From the NCBI GenBank assembly GCA_016716305.1, contig JADJWP010000002.1:1114501-1178500 (forward strand): a DNA stretch of 64,000 nucleotides, in the 5' to 3' direction. How positions within the stretch are numbered: the stretch's first letter is position 1; each line of letters opens with the position of its first letter. This document shows, in pieces, positions 1-8,564 of this stretch. The position numbers and the translations under genes are program-made. The notes below the pieces were generated by a model that saw only the letters and a program-made list of their open reading frames with translations, did no database searches and had not been told where the DNA came from. Source of the stretch: Chloracidobacterium sp. Its GTDB lineage: Bacteria; Acidobacteriota; Blastocatellia; Pyrinomonadales; Pyrinomonadaceae.

Positions 1-260
1 GATCATTTTTCGAGATCGAATAGGAGCCATAGAATACATTTTGTGCAGCGGAGTTTAGATCGATCGACTTCTGCATCCCGGACAATGATGTCGTTCCCAC
101 GGGGCGAATTTTCGCAAAGAAACTGGTATTATTTAAGTTTGATCCGGTGTTAACCTTTGCGGACGCATTTTTTTCTGCTTGAATAAACGCGAAGCAGGAT
201 GTGTGCATCCAAGTGACGCATCATCATTGTAACAAAACGAGAATATTTCGGAGTCTTTGA

Positions 261-1313
261 ATGAAACCTAATTTGTTGAGCCTTTTTGCTGTCTTCTTGG
301 TACTTTTTTGCGCGGCGTCGGTCTTTGGCCAGGAAACCGAAGAACGGGTCGTTGACGAGGTTGTCGCGCAGGTGAATGAGGGCGTTATCACGTTGTCGCG
401 TATCAAACGTGAGATGAAAGCGATAATTGCGGCTGAGGTTGAACAAGGTAAATCACGCGAGGAAGCCGAAAAGCGTGTGAACGAACGCCAAGGCGAATTG
501 ATCGCAAATCTAATCAATGAAGAACTTCTCGTCCAAAAAGCGAAAGAATTGGGCCTTGAACGCGAGATCGAGGGAAATGTTAATCAGCGCTTTCTTCAGA
601 TCATGCAGCAATACAATATGAAGACGCTTGATGCGCTCTATACCGAAATGCGTCGAACCGGCGTAGAGCCGGATGAGATCCGCGAGTTGTGGCGTAAACA
701 GGCGACCCGTGAGATCGTTTTGCAGCAAGAGGTTCAGCGAAAAGTTTACTGGGAGGCCACCAGCAAGGATCTAAAGGATTATTTCGAAAAGAACAAAGCT
801 AAGTTCACCAAGCCTGAAACGGTAACACTCAGCGAGATATTTCTTAGTTTTGCCGGCAATACCGAGGCGGCCGTTAGGGAAAAGGCCGCTCGGATCGTCA
901 AGGAACTTCGTGCAGGAGCGGACTTTAACAAGATGGTCGCCGAGAATTCTGACCGTGAGGGTGCGGCGAAGACAAACGGAAAGGTCGACACCTTCAAGGT
1001 CAGCGACCTGGAGGAGAAATTCGCAACCGCGATAAAGGACGTGAAAGCCGGTGGAATTACAGAACCTATCGAGATCGATCAGATCGGATTGACGATCTTG
1101 CGTGTGGATGAACGGACCGCGGCGAGCAGCGAGTCGCAGTTTGATGAGAGCGCGGTCCGATTGGCGATACTGAGTGAAAAAGCTCCCGAGGCCGGCAAAA
1201 AGTTCATGTCCTCGCTGCGAGAAGATTCTTATATCAAGATCAATGATACATATCGGCCGCTCGTCGCCCCGATCCTATTTTCTGAGGAGCGAAAAGAAAA
1301 GGCTGCTAATTAG
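261..1313 (+). CDS. SurA-like periplasmic peptidyl-prolyl isomerase
   Basis: This 350-residue secreted protein is a probable periplasmic chaperone with peptidyl-prolyl cis-trans isomerase activity, helping outer-membrane proteins fold. A signal peptide covers about residues 1-23, ending FG before QETEE. A charged helical SurA N-terminal domain follows (about 27-170, beginning VVDEVVAQVNEGVITLSRIK), then one parvulin-type rotamase domain (about 180-285, with LSEIFLSF, GADFNKMV and a GLTILRVDE ending). E. coli SurA has two parvulin domains, so this is the shorter single-domain form. The ATG is preceded by GGAG about eight bases upstream. A strong terminator hairpin follows at 1333, so the gene is probably monocistronic. 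Family assignment is firm; exact substrates are unknown. Confidence 0.85.
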   Translation: MKPNLLSLFAVFLVLFCAASVFGQETEERVVDEVVAQVNEGVITLSRIKREMKAIIAAEVEQGKSREEAEKRVNERQGELIANLINEELLVQKAKELGLEREIEGNVNQRFLQIMQQYNMKTLDALYTEMRRTGVEPDEIRELWRKQATREIVLQQEVQRKVYWEATSKDLKDYFEKNKAKFTKPETVTLSEIFLSFAGNTEAAVREKAARIVKELRAGADFNKMVAENSDREGAAKTNGKVDTFKVSDLEEKFATAIKDVKAGGITEPIEIDQIGLTILRVDERTAASSESQFDESAVRLAILSEKAPEAGKKFMSSLREDSYIKINDTYRPLVAPILFSEERKEKAAN

Positions 1314-1332
1314 CAAGTTCATAGGAAAATTG

Positions 1333-1377
1333 ATGACGACGCAGAAAGGCAAGGAGCCTGATTGTGTCGTCATTTTT
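1333..1377 (+). terminator. intrinsic terminator after SurA-like gene
   Basis: ATGACGAC at 1333-1340 pairs perfectly with GTCGTCAT at 1366-1373. An inner AGGC/GCCT pairing closes the loop, and a T-run follows to 1377. It separates the SurA-like gene from the S4 gene. It also argues against starting the S4 gene at the upstream ATG at 1364, which lies inside the hairpin. Confidence 0.8.
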
Positions 1378-1396
1378 ATGCAGACCATTGATACCA

Positions 1397-1675
1397 ATGC
1401 GACTTGACCTATTTCTCAAAATCAGTCGCCTCATTCCGCGACGCTCGCTTGCACAGAGATTCTGCGATTCGGGTCAGATATTTGTGAACGGAATGGTCGC
1501 AAGATCTGCAAAAAATGTAAAGGCAGGTGATTTGATCGAGATCCGAGCGCGCGAGGAAATTAGGGTTTATCGCATAGAATCGGTCCCGATCTCAAAGCAG
1601 ATTTCAAAGGGTGACGCTGCAAACATTACCTTGCTGATTTCTCAGATTCGAAAAGAACAGATCCTATCTCCCTAA
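1397..1675 (+). CDS. S4-domain RNA-binding protein (Hsp15/RqcP-like)
   Basis: The gene encodes a small (92-residue) protein that is nearly all S4 RNA-binding fold: MRLDLFLKISRLIPRRSLAQ, then FCDSGQIFVNGMVARSAKNVKAGD split across the classic S4 turn, then a basic tail. Proteins of this type (Hsp15, RqcP/YlmH-like) bind stalled 50S subunits carrying peptidyl-tRNA or rRNA. I chose the ATG at 1397, which gives the usual N-terminus; a start at 1364 would add 11 unrelated residues and lie within the upstream terminator. No good Shine-Dalgarno is visible. The 3' end overlaps the convergent gene at 1664 by 12 bases. The fold is clear; which S4 subfamily it belongs to is not. Confidence 0.75.
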   Translation: MRLDLFLKISRLIPRRSLAQRFCDSGQIFVNGMVARSAKNVKAGDLIEIRAREEIRVYRIESVPISKQISKGDAANITLLISQIRKEQILSP

Positions 1676-2134
1676 GATCTCCTTTATGGCAGACTGATAT
1701 ATCTCGACCCGGCGCTTTGCCCGTTTTATCTCCGGATGTTCGTCTTTATACGTCTTTGAAAGCTCCCAAAGTGCCGCCTCGAGCGAGACCTTCTTGATGA
1801 GTAGCTTGCCGAGGGCGAGGGTCAGTTTACCTGCCTCAACAGGTTTGACCGCCAAAAGTCGTTCCGCTTCGCCATTTACGAGCGAGAGTTCGTACTTAAG
1901 TTCGGAGACTTTTGGAAAGTCATCTGTATAGTCGATCAATAACGCCTCCAGCTCTGACTCTATCTCGGTCTTTCTGAGAACAACCTCAGCAAAGGCCGGC
2001 GTTGAACGCACAGGATTTCCGTCGGGAGTGATGGTCGGCCGTATCTTATTAGGAGACGTCTGGCCAAAAGAAACGCCGCTCAGGAATAGACAGGCAGCGG
2101 TCAAAACTGTTAGACGTGCTACTGTGTTTCTCAT
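1664..2134 (-). CDS. secreted coiled-coil protein of unknown function
   Basis: I do not recognise this 156-residue protein. It has a signal peptide (about 1-24, ending SFG before QTSPNK), a short linker and a charged helical body. Two segments resemble each other: LLIDYTDDFPKVSELKYEL (about 85) and LSKTYKDEHPEIKRAKRRV (about 125). Both carry a Y-x-D/E-(D/E)-x-P-x-(V/I) turn followed by a basic/hydrophobic helix, which resembles the GNVR segment of Wzz/BcsA-type chain-length proteins. Its ATG directly follows the stop of the upstream LolA-like gene (TAG then ATG), so it is the last gene of that minus-strand unit and is probably co-translated. A periplasmic or envelope role is inferred. Confidence 0.6.
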   Translation of the reverse strand: MRNTVARLTVLTAACLFLSGVSFGQTSPNKIRPTITPDGNPVRSTPAFAEVVLRKTEIESELEALLIDYTDDFPKVSELKYELSLVNGEAERLLAVKPVEAGKLTLALGKLLIKKVSLEAALWELSKTYKDEHPEIKRAKRRVEIYQSAIKEILGR

Positions 2135-2977
2135 CTATCCGGCGCGGACCGCAAAGGTAGCATCTTCGATCGGTTGATTGACGGCGAATTCCGTCAGGAC
2201 ATAGTTCCATACTATCTCTGTCGTACCATTCGCACCTGTGACCAGATATTGCAACGAATAGGCATGGGGCATCACCAGGCCTTTCACGTTCCTGAAATCT
2301 GCAAAATTCTCAACAATCTTGAAGCGCGTCTCACTTTGTCTGGCGGATTCATCTATAGTTCGCCCGATCGATGCCGACGATGTTCTCGTGTATTCGGTGC
2401 GAACGTGGCGAAATGTTTCTTTATCAAAGAAAAGCGTGATATCCAGATCGCCTCCGCCTCTGGGAGAATATCCGAGAGCGTAGACTTCGCGTCCATCGAT
2501 CTTCTTGGTGCCCTGGCTGCTGAGCTTTGGCCTTCGCGATTCTGTCTTCATAATCGCCCAGTTCGTCGACAGTACTCCGCCGAACAATCCGTTCGAGACC
2601 AAAGCCCCGTTTGAAATAATGAAGTTCCCGAGAGTTGAACGATTTCCCGGGCGCACGAAATCGACGGACGTCTTGTTTCCGTCAAAAACGATCCGCTCCG
2701 ACGGATAGTCTGCGGCGTTCAGGCTGTACCCGATAAAACTGCGATCACCGGCCGAGGCAAGCACGACCCGTCCGCTGGCACTGGGATTCTTCTGTGTAAC
2801 GTAATTGACCGTGACCTCGCCAACCGCGATGAATGTCTTGAATGCCGCACGAACGTCTATTGGTGCGATCGAATCGAGATTCTTCGCAACGATCTCCTCT
2901 GGTTTTAGTTTCTGAGCATGAGCCGCTCCAGCAATTATTGCGACCGCCAAAATGGTCAACAAGGCTCGTTTGCACAT
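2135..2977 (-). CDS. LolA-like secreted protein, copy 1
   Basis: This is a 280-residue secreted protein resembling outer-membrane lipoprotein-sorting (LolA/LolB-fold) proteins that are abundant in Acidobacteriota. After the signal peptide (cleavage near AHA/QKLKPEE) comes the marker LKPEEIVAKNLDSIAPIDVR, then a mostly beta-strand body with GREVYALGYSPRGGGDLDITLFFD and FRHVRTEY. I chose the ATG at 2977 because GGAGAG lies just upstream; an earlier TTG at 2995 would place that ribosome-binding site inside the gene. The next upstream gene (3036-3914) is a clear paralog with the same domain order. Hydrophobic-ligand or lipid handling at the envelope is inferred from fold resemblance only. Confidence 0.7.
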   Translation of the reverse strand: MCKRALLTILAVAIIAGAAHAQKLKPEEIVAKNLDSIAPIDVRAAFKTFIAVGEVTVNYVTQKNPSASGRVVLASAGDRSFIGYSLNAADYPSERIVFDGNKTSVDFVRPGNRSTLGNFIISNGALVSNGLFGGVLSTNWAIMKTESRRPKLSSQGTKKIDGREVYALGYSPRGGGDLDITLFFDKETFRHVRTEYTRTSSASIGRTIDESARQSETRFKIVENFADFRNVKGLVMPHAYSLQYLVTGANGTTEIVWNYVLTEFAVNQPIEDATFAVRAG

Positions 2978-3035
2978 ATGGCTCTCTCCTTCCAAAAGAC
3001 GTTATGGTCTCCGAAAAATCGAATTCCAGATCTAA

Positions 3036-3914
3036 TTATCCGGCCGTGTTAAATGAATTCGGGTCGAGGTCCTGATTAAAGAAAAACTCAAAGTACTCGG
3101 ATTTGAACTCGTACTCCCGCACACCGCGTATATCTTCAAGCCTCAAATACATTTTGTGAGAATGAGGCAGATTGATATCGTTCACCTTTTTAAAATTCGA
3201 GAAATCTTCAGTAAGCGTCTGTCTGACCTCACGCTGCTGTGACGAGCGGTCCGCGGCGTCTGCACCGCTCCCCGACCCGCCGACACGCTGTCCTTGCTGA
3301 ACAGCGATAGTCGCACGATACTCGGTCCTTATGTGTTGAAAAGTTTTTGAGTCAAAATATAGTTTGATGTTCAAGTCAGAACCGCGCCGTGGGGTGTAAT
3401 CGAGGACGACCGCTTCGCGTCCTTCAACGCTTTTCGTCCCGTCATACTTCAGCTTTGGTTTTTTGAGATCAAGATTTGCAAGGGTCCACGAACGGGCAAG
3501 CGTGCCGCCGAGCAATCCTTCTTTTACGATATCGTCAAAACGGAAAAGGTAATCGCCAAGATATGACCGTGCGTTGCCCGAAGCAAATGCCACCTTCAAT
3601 TTCTTTCCGTCGTAAACGATCGTCTCGCCCGGATAGTTGGGAATGCGAAACGCCATTCCTATTAACGAGCGTTCTGCATCAGATGCCATCACTATTTGAC
3701 CATCACCGCCGGTGCCCGCCTGCCGAAGAGCGGTAAACGAAACATTACCGCGAGCAACGAGGTTCTTTAGGCCGGTTCTCTTGTCAATCGCTGCGATAGA
3801 ATCGAGGTGCTTTGCCACCAACTCTTCGGCGGTCATTTTTTGAGACGCGACGCTGATCGACGCAAGGGCTAAGAAAACTAGACAACCGGCGATTGAAAAG
3901 GATCTTGAAATCAT
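3036..3914 (-). CDS. LolA-like secreted protein, copy 2
   Basis: This 292-residue paralog of the downstream gene has a signal peptide ending near SVA/SQKM, then MTAEELVAKHLDSIAAID, GREAVVLDYTPRRGSDLNIK and FQHIRTEYRA, matching copy 1 block for block. It carries an extra low-complexity G/S-rich insert near residues 215-230 (GGSGSGADAADRSS). The ATG at 3914 is preceded by GGAG at seven bases; the possible TTG at 3926 would engulf this site. It is first of three co-directional secreted-protein genes (this, copy 1 and the coiled-coil protein), likely one operon. The gene lies 30 bases downstream of dusB. Function is inferred as for copy 1. Confidence 0.7.
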   Translation of the reverse strand: MISRSFSIAGCLVFLALASISVASQKMTAEELVAKHLDSIAAIDKRTGLKNLVARGNVSFTALRQAGTGGDGQIVMASDAERSLIGMAFRIPNYPGETIVYDGKKLKVAFASGNARSYLGDYLFRFDDIVKEGLLGGTLARSWTLANLDLKKPKLKYDGTKSVEGREAVVLDYTPRRGSDLNIKLYFDSKTFQHIRTEYRATIAVQQGQRVGGSGSGADAADRSSQQREVRQTLTEDFSNFKKVNDINLPHSHKMYLRLEDIRGVREYEFKSEYFEFFFNQDLDPNSFNTAG

Positions 3915-3944
3915 AAATTTCTCCAAAACAGGTCTGACAACGAT

Positions 3945-5021
3945 CTAAACGGCAGCACACTCGCCGACCGGATCGCTCATAAACGCTTCACACGACTCTA
4001 TTATCGGAACTTCAGCTTCGACGAGCCCGTCACCAAATTGGTTGCTTTGAGCAAGCGTAGAGAAGTATATCGAAATGTTCTCCAGGATCTCATCCGCCGA
4101 ATGCGAGTGGTATAAAGTTTGACGAAATTGCGCACCGCCAACGAGCCCTTTTGTGAATTGTCCGGCAAGCTGCTTCATTTTGCCAAGAGCAACCAGTTCA
4201 GGCATTTCTTCAAGGCACATCTCAAAAAATTCGAGCAGCACGGCTTTCTTCTCGTCCAGATCAGGCTGGTACGGCTCGCGACCGGCAAGCACATCCGCAA
4301 ATTGACGAAAGATCCAAGGATTCTGCATTGCCCCTCGGCCGATCAAAATTCCGTCAACACCCGATTCGCGCCATTTTCGCAAACCGTACTCGATCGTAGT
4401 GATATCGCCGTTGCCCGAAACCGGGATCTTCACTGCAGCCTTAACCGATCTTATAAAATCCCAGTTCGCAAGACCCTTGTATCCTTGTTCCCGCGTCCGG
4501 CCATGAACCTGTATGTGTTCGACGCCACACTGTTCCGCCATCTTTGCGATTTCGACGACGTTTATCGACGCGTCAGAGTACCCGGTCCTTAGCTTCAGTG
4601 TTAGTGGTATCGTTATTGCGTTCTTGATCGCTTTCAGTATTTCCTCGAGGCGGCCCGGCTCACGAAGCAAACCCGAACCGCCGCCGTTCTTCACGACTTT
4701 CGGCGCAGGGCATCCGCAGTTCACGTCAAGAATGTCAGCTCCGACCTCTTGCGCCATCTCGGCGCCCATCGCCATACGCTCAGGTCGGCCGCCGAAGATC
4801 TGTACCGCAAACGGCCGTTCCTCTTCGTCAAAGTTCATTTGGCGCCTGGATTTCGGATTTCCCCTAGTCAATCCCTCGACCGAGATGAATTCAGACACGA
4901 CGAGCCCGACCCCTCCGCGCCTTTTGATCAAACGGCGAAAGGTGTAGTCGGTCACTCCGGCCATTGGTGAGAGTATCAACGGCGGGTCGATCGGAATGTC
5001 GCGTATCTTGAACGGCTGCAT
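3945..5021 (-). CDS. dusB: tRNA-dihydrouridine synthase DusB
   Basis: The enzyme is a flavin-dependent reductase converting uridine to dihydrouridine in the tRNA D-loop. The 358-residue protein shows the Dus TIM barrel: PLILSPMAGVTDYTFRRL at the N-terminus (FMN site), the catalytic-cysteine block VNCGCPAPKVVKNGGGSGLL near residue 100, HGRTREQGYKG near 175, SGNGDI near 200 and ILIGRGAMQNPWIF near 230. The helical C-terminal domain is present. Length and motifs are typical of the DusB subgroup. It is followed closely by the LolA-like genes, with no terminator visible in the 30-base gap, so it may lead that transcription unit. Confidence 0.93.
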   Translation of the reverse strand: MQPFKIRDIPIDPPLILSPMAGVTDYTFRRLIKRRGGVGLVVSEFISVEGLTRGNPKSRRQMNFDEEERPFAVQIFGGRPERMAMGAEMAQEVGADILDVNCGCPAPKVVKNGGGSGLLREPGRLEEILKAIKNAITIPLTLKLRTGYSDASINVVEIAKMAEQCGVEHIQVHGRTREQGYKGLANWDFIRSVKAAVKIPVSGNGDITTIEYGLRKWRESGVDGILIGRGAMQNPWIFRQFADVLAGREPYQPDLDEKKAVLLEFFEMCLEEMPELVALGKMKQLAGQFTKGLVGGAQFRQTLYHSHSADEILENISIYFSTLAQSNQFGDGLVEAEVPIIESCEAFMSDPVGECAAV

Positions 5022-5060
5022 TGATCAGACAATCATGGGCAAACTGGAAAAAAGGGGCAC

Positions 5061-5285
5061 CTAACCGGTTTTCTTTCTGTTCTTCAAGACAAAGATGAGG
5101 CCGACAAGGAACATAATAAACGATATTACAAGTACCAGTGCGCCGCCGATGACTCCGAAGATCGGCCCCTCGTCCCAGTCAACACGGCCGTCCGTGGCAA
5201 ACGGTAAAGCTGCCGAAACGCCTGTTAACGCGACGCCAAGCAAAAATCCTAAAACACCAATTACGAGAACGATCTTCCAGAGCAT
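5061..5285 (-). CDS. small two-helix membrane protein
   Basis: This 74-residue protein has two hydrophobic segments (about 4-28, MLWKIVLVIGVLGFLLGVAL onward, and about 44-68, FGVIGGALVLVISFIMFLVG) joined by an acidic loop, and ends in a short basic tail (KNRKKTG). The ATG has AGGGAG about eight bases upstream, which supports a real gene. It lies 39 bases upstream of dusB on the same strand. The function is unknown; an inner-membrane hairpin is inferred. Confidence 0.6.
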   Translation of the reverse strand: MLWKIVLVIGVLGFLLGVALTGVSAALPFATDGRVDWDEGPIFGVIGGALVLVISFIMFLVGLIFVLKNRKKTG

Positions 5286-5444
5286 GTTTTCTTCTCCCTT
5301 CCTGCGTCTTCTAAAAAAGATGAGAACAAAATGAGACCGGCTGACTCAAACGAAGTCTTGAGGTTAACATAATAATACATTTTGACCGAAATAATCCCGT
5401 GAATATCGATGCTCATATTCCGCTAAGATTTAACGCACGGAAGT

Positions 5445-5474
5445 TTGTAATTCCTTGGGCGACGGCAGTATAAT
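5445..5474 (+). promoter_or_regulatory. putative sigma-70-type promoter for TonB-type receptor
   Basis: TTGTAA at 5445 and a perfect TATAAT at 5469-5474 are separated by 18 bases, in the 325-base divergent gap between the small membrane protein and the receptor gene. A start site near 5481 would give a leader of about 130 bases. I see no other gene or strong structure in the gap 5286-5610. Confidence 0.5.
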
Positions 5475-5610
5475 CCGTCAGTTTTGATTAATTTCACATC
5501 CGGTTCACTTTTCCGTAAGGCATCGCTCACACCGTCGAAAAGGTGCAATCCAGGATCGTTGAATACGAATCGTAAGGACAACACAACTCGAACAGATTGA
5601 GGATAACATC

Positions 5611-8490
5611 ATGAGAATCCCTGCCAACTTTCTTTCGATCATGGTCATTGTGGCCATAACTGCGATTTCTTCCTTTGGACAATCACAGTCAACGACCGGT
5701 CTGATACAGGGCACGGTCGTCGACCCGAATGGTGCGGTGATTTCTGGAGCATCGGTCTCAGCACGCAACATTGCCACCGGGTTTGAACGCACTGTCACAT
5801 CAAATTCTGACGGTTTTTTCACGGCTCCGCTGCTGCCGCTCGGGCGTTATCGCGTTACGACGACCGCAGGCGGTTTCGCATCTACGATACTCGAAAATGT
5901 CGATGTTTCGGTAGGGCAGACGCTCTCGCTTCGAATAGAGTTGAAGGTCGGTGAAACTGCCGCTACCGTCGACGTCTCAACTGACGCTGAGGCGGTCGAG
6001 ACCGCCCGAACGGAACTTTCAACCCAGATCAACGAACGATCGGTTGAGAACCTGCCTATCAATCGGCGTGACTTTTCGCGTTTTGCTCTTTTGACTCCGG
6101 GTGTTTCCATCGTTCAAGGGCCGGATGGCGACGAGATCACGATCAATGGTCAGAAAGGGATTCAGAATAACGTGTCCATCGATGGTGCCGACGCCAACAA
6201 CCCGTTCTTCGGCGAACAGCGAGGCGGACAGCGTCCTGCGTTCACGATCAGTCTCGAATCTGTAAAGGAATTTCAGGTAGTTCCGGTTGGAGCTTCCGCC
6301 GAATTCGGCCGCAGTTCCGGCGGTTTTATCAACGCCGTAACTAAATCGGGCACAAACAGTTTTTCAGGAGCTGCATTCCTGTTTTTCCGTAATCAATTTC
6401 TATCCGGACAAAACCCCGACGCAGTTGATGCCGGGCTTCCGGTCGAGGATTTTACGAACTACCAGTTCGGCGGGAATGTGGGCGGACCAATAAAAAAAGA
6501 CAAGGCCTTCTTCTTTGTTGCCTATGAGCGTAACGACGGCGAAAGCAGCAAGCCGAATTCGATCGATCCGATCCTGGCCAACATTTTCGCGACACGTTTC
6601 AATTCACCTAACGAGCAGACCGTGATACAACGGACGAACGACGCAGACGTTCTCCTGGGCAAAGTTGATATCAACATAAATAACAATAACCTTCTCACGT
6701 TCAGGCACAATTACAGCCGTGCCGAGCAGGTAAATGGCACCTTTGACGTTCCGACTTGGGGTTCAAGCGCTAATGGTCGCGAAACGTCCACTTCAAACTC
6801 TTTTATCGCTCAACTGGTCACCAATTTTTCGCCGACGCTTCTAAACGAATTTCGTTTCCAATGGGCGAAAGAAGAAAGACCGCGCTTTTACGATGGGCCC
6901 GACCTTCCGGATACGACAATCGGCACGTTTGACGGGTCGATCTCTTATCGATTCGGCCGACCGTTCTTTCTTCCCGTTCCGTCCGACGACGACCGGCTCC
7001 AGTTTACCGACAACCTTACTGTGATCCGCGGAAATCATTCGATCAAGCTGGGTGTCGATTTTAACCGCGTCAAGGTGTCGCAGACGTTCATCGGTTTTGC
7101 CCGCGGCCGGTACATCTTTGCGGCTCCGACAATAAGCGAAGCGATCGATGGCTTCATCGACTACATCGACGAGGTGAACGCTGACGCACTTGCCCTTTAC
7201 CTGCAGTTCGCACCGATCGGAAATCGTACGGTCGAAGAAGCCGGAACTCAGGCGTACACTAACATCGAACCCGGGTTGTACATTCAGGATAATTGGCAGG
7301 CAAAGCGAAACCTTACGGTTAACCTTGGGTTTCGATGGGAAGCACAGTTTCAGCCCGACCCGATAAACCAGCCTTCGGCAACCCGTTACGGACAGTTTCT
7401 GAATGACCCTCGCTTTACTTCTGACGGTACGATACCGGATTTTACAGATGGGTTTGCTCCTCGTTTGGCGATGTCCTGGTCGCCTGGCAATGACGGTAAA
7501 ACTGCAATCAGACTGGGGGCAGGAATCTATTATGCCCGCATTCCAGGACTTGTTGTTGCAGGCCCCAGGAATACTGACGGCGTGATCGCGGGGAACATTT
7601 TCTTTGCCAATTTCCTATGTACGGGCGACAAGATAGGCGGTTTGAACGGTTGTCCCGATTATCCGGGCATCGTTCCAACGGCCGGTTTCAGCCCGTTTAA
7701 TCCGGGTGTTGCGGTTTTTGAGCGAAACTTCAAGAATCCGCGTACTATCCAATATAGTGCCAGCATCGAGCGCGAGGTTTATAAGAATACCTCGGTGCTC
7801 TTCGCATACAACTATGCAAAATCGACTCGGCTTACGCGGTTTGTAAATCGAGGCGACTCAAGGCTTTACGGTGGTGTAGCGATATTCGAGCGGCCTGACG
7901 GTTCGGGAATCGGCGAGATCCGATCGACCGAAAGTTCTGCTCGGTCCCTTTATCAGGGGTTAACCTTCACACTGAACAAACGGTTTTCAAACCGCTGGCA
8001 GTTCCAGGCCAATTATCTTTTGTCGTTCGACAAATCAGACGATGACAACGAACGTGATCCGTTCACTTTCCGATATGTTGATCCTCGCGATCTCTCGCCC
8101 GAATACAATTGGTCCGATCGCGATCAGCGACATCGCTTCAACGCGTTCGCGACCTTCTTGCTGCCGTACGAGATCAATCTCTCACCGATCGTCCAGTATC
8201 GTTCGGCTCAGCCAACGTCTGTCGTAAATCGAGGATCGTTTCCAAACATCGTCAAACGCAATACACTGCGTCTCGAGAATGATTTCTTCACGTTCGATAT
8301 TAGGGCATCAAAGGCCTTTAAGATAACGGAGAAGGTTTCGATCGAGGGCATCTTCGAGGCATTCAATCTCTTCAACAATCGCAACCAACGGAGTCTGCCT
8401 CGGCCACTTACCTTTAACTTCGACGGAACGGTCTCTGCCGGTTTCGGCGAGCCGCGACAGGCTCAGGTCGGCGTCAGGTTGAAGTTCTAA
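5611..8490 (+). CDS. Oar-like TonB-dependent receptor with carboxypeptidase-regulatory domain
   Basis: This 959-residue outer-membrane protein belongs to the large acidobacterial Oar/CarboxypepD-TonB family, presumed importers of carbohydrate or other large ligands. It has a signal peptide (about 1-24, ending SFG/QSQS); a carboxypeptidase-regulatory-like domain (about 28-115: GLIQGTVVDPNGAVISGASV, then GFFTAPLLPLGRYRVTT); a plug domain (about 125-240, with NLPINRRDFSRFALLTPGVS and a SIDGADANNP stretch); and a long beta-barrel rich in aromatic-ended strands, ending GEPRQAQVGVRLKF with the terminal phenylalanine expected for barrel assembly. No TonB box is obvious. It is a monocistronic unit with its own promoter and terminator. 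Confidence 0.9.
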   Translation: MRIPANFLSIMVIVAITAISSFGQSQSTTGLIQGTVVDPNGAVISGASVSARNIATGFERTVTSNSDGFFTAPLLPLGRYRVTTTAGGFASTILENVDVSVGQTLSLRIELKVGETAATVDVSTDAEAVETARTELSTQINERSVENLPINRRDFSRFALLTPGVSIVQGPDGDEITINGQKGIQNNVSIDGADANNPFFGEQRGGQRPAFTISLESVKEFQVVPVGASAEFGRSSGGFINAVTKSGTNSFSGAAFLFFRNQFLSGQNPDAVDAGLPVEDFTNYQFGGNVGGPIKKDKAFFFVAYERNDGESSKPNSIDPILANIFATRFNSPNEQTVIQRTNDADVLLGKVDININNNNLLTFRHNYSRAEQVNGTFDVPTWGSSANGRETSTSNSFIAQLVTNFSPTLLNEFRFQWAKEERPRFYDGPDLPDTTIGTFDGSISYRFGRPFFLPVPSDDDRLQFTDNLTVIRGNHSIKLGVDFNRVKVSQTFIGFARGRYIFAAPTISEAIDGFIDYIDEVNADALALYLQFAPIGNRTVEEAGTQAYTNIEPGLYIQDNWQAKRNLTVNLGFRWEAQFQPDPINQPSATRYGQFLNDPRFTSDGTIPDFTDGFAPRLAMSWSPGNDGKTAIRLGAGIYYARIPGLVVAGPRNTDGVIAGNIFFANFLCTGDKIGGLNGCPDYPGIVPTAGFSPFNPGVAVFERNFKNPRTIQYSASIEREVYKNTSVLFAYNYAKSTRLTRFVNRGDSRLYGGVAIFERPDGSGIGEIRSTESSARSLYQGLTFTLNKRFSNRWQFQANYLLSFDKSDDDNERDPFTFRYVDPRDLSPEYNWSDRDQRHRFNAFATFLLPYEINLSPIVQYRSAQPTSVVNRGSFPNIVKRNTLRLENDFFTFDIRASKAFKITEKVSIEGIFEAFNLFNNRNQRSLPRPLTFNFDGTVSAGFGEPRQAQVGVRLKF

Positions 8491-8509
8491 CAGAATGAAG
8501 CGAAGAATG

Positions 8510-8545
8510 AAGGCTCGCGACCATTTTGGTCCCGAGCCTTTTTTT
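8510..8545 (+). terminator. intrinsic terminator after TonB-type receptor
   Basis: AAGGCTCG at 8510-8517 pairs with CGAGCCTT at 8533-8540. An inner GACC/GGTC stem has a TTTT loop, and a seven-base T-run follows. It lies in the convergent gap before the DUF4920 gene. Confidence 0.85.
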
Positions 8546-8564
8546 GTGACAGATGTGTTCGGGT

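Noticed and set aside
1..208. Open minus-strand frame from ATG 208 running off the left edge
   Set aside because: It has a protein-like composition (TGSNLNNTSFFAKIRP) but no ribosome-binding site, and it starts only 53 bases from the divergent SurA-like gene. The window is too short to confirm it.
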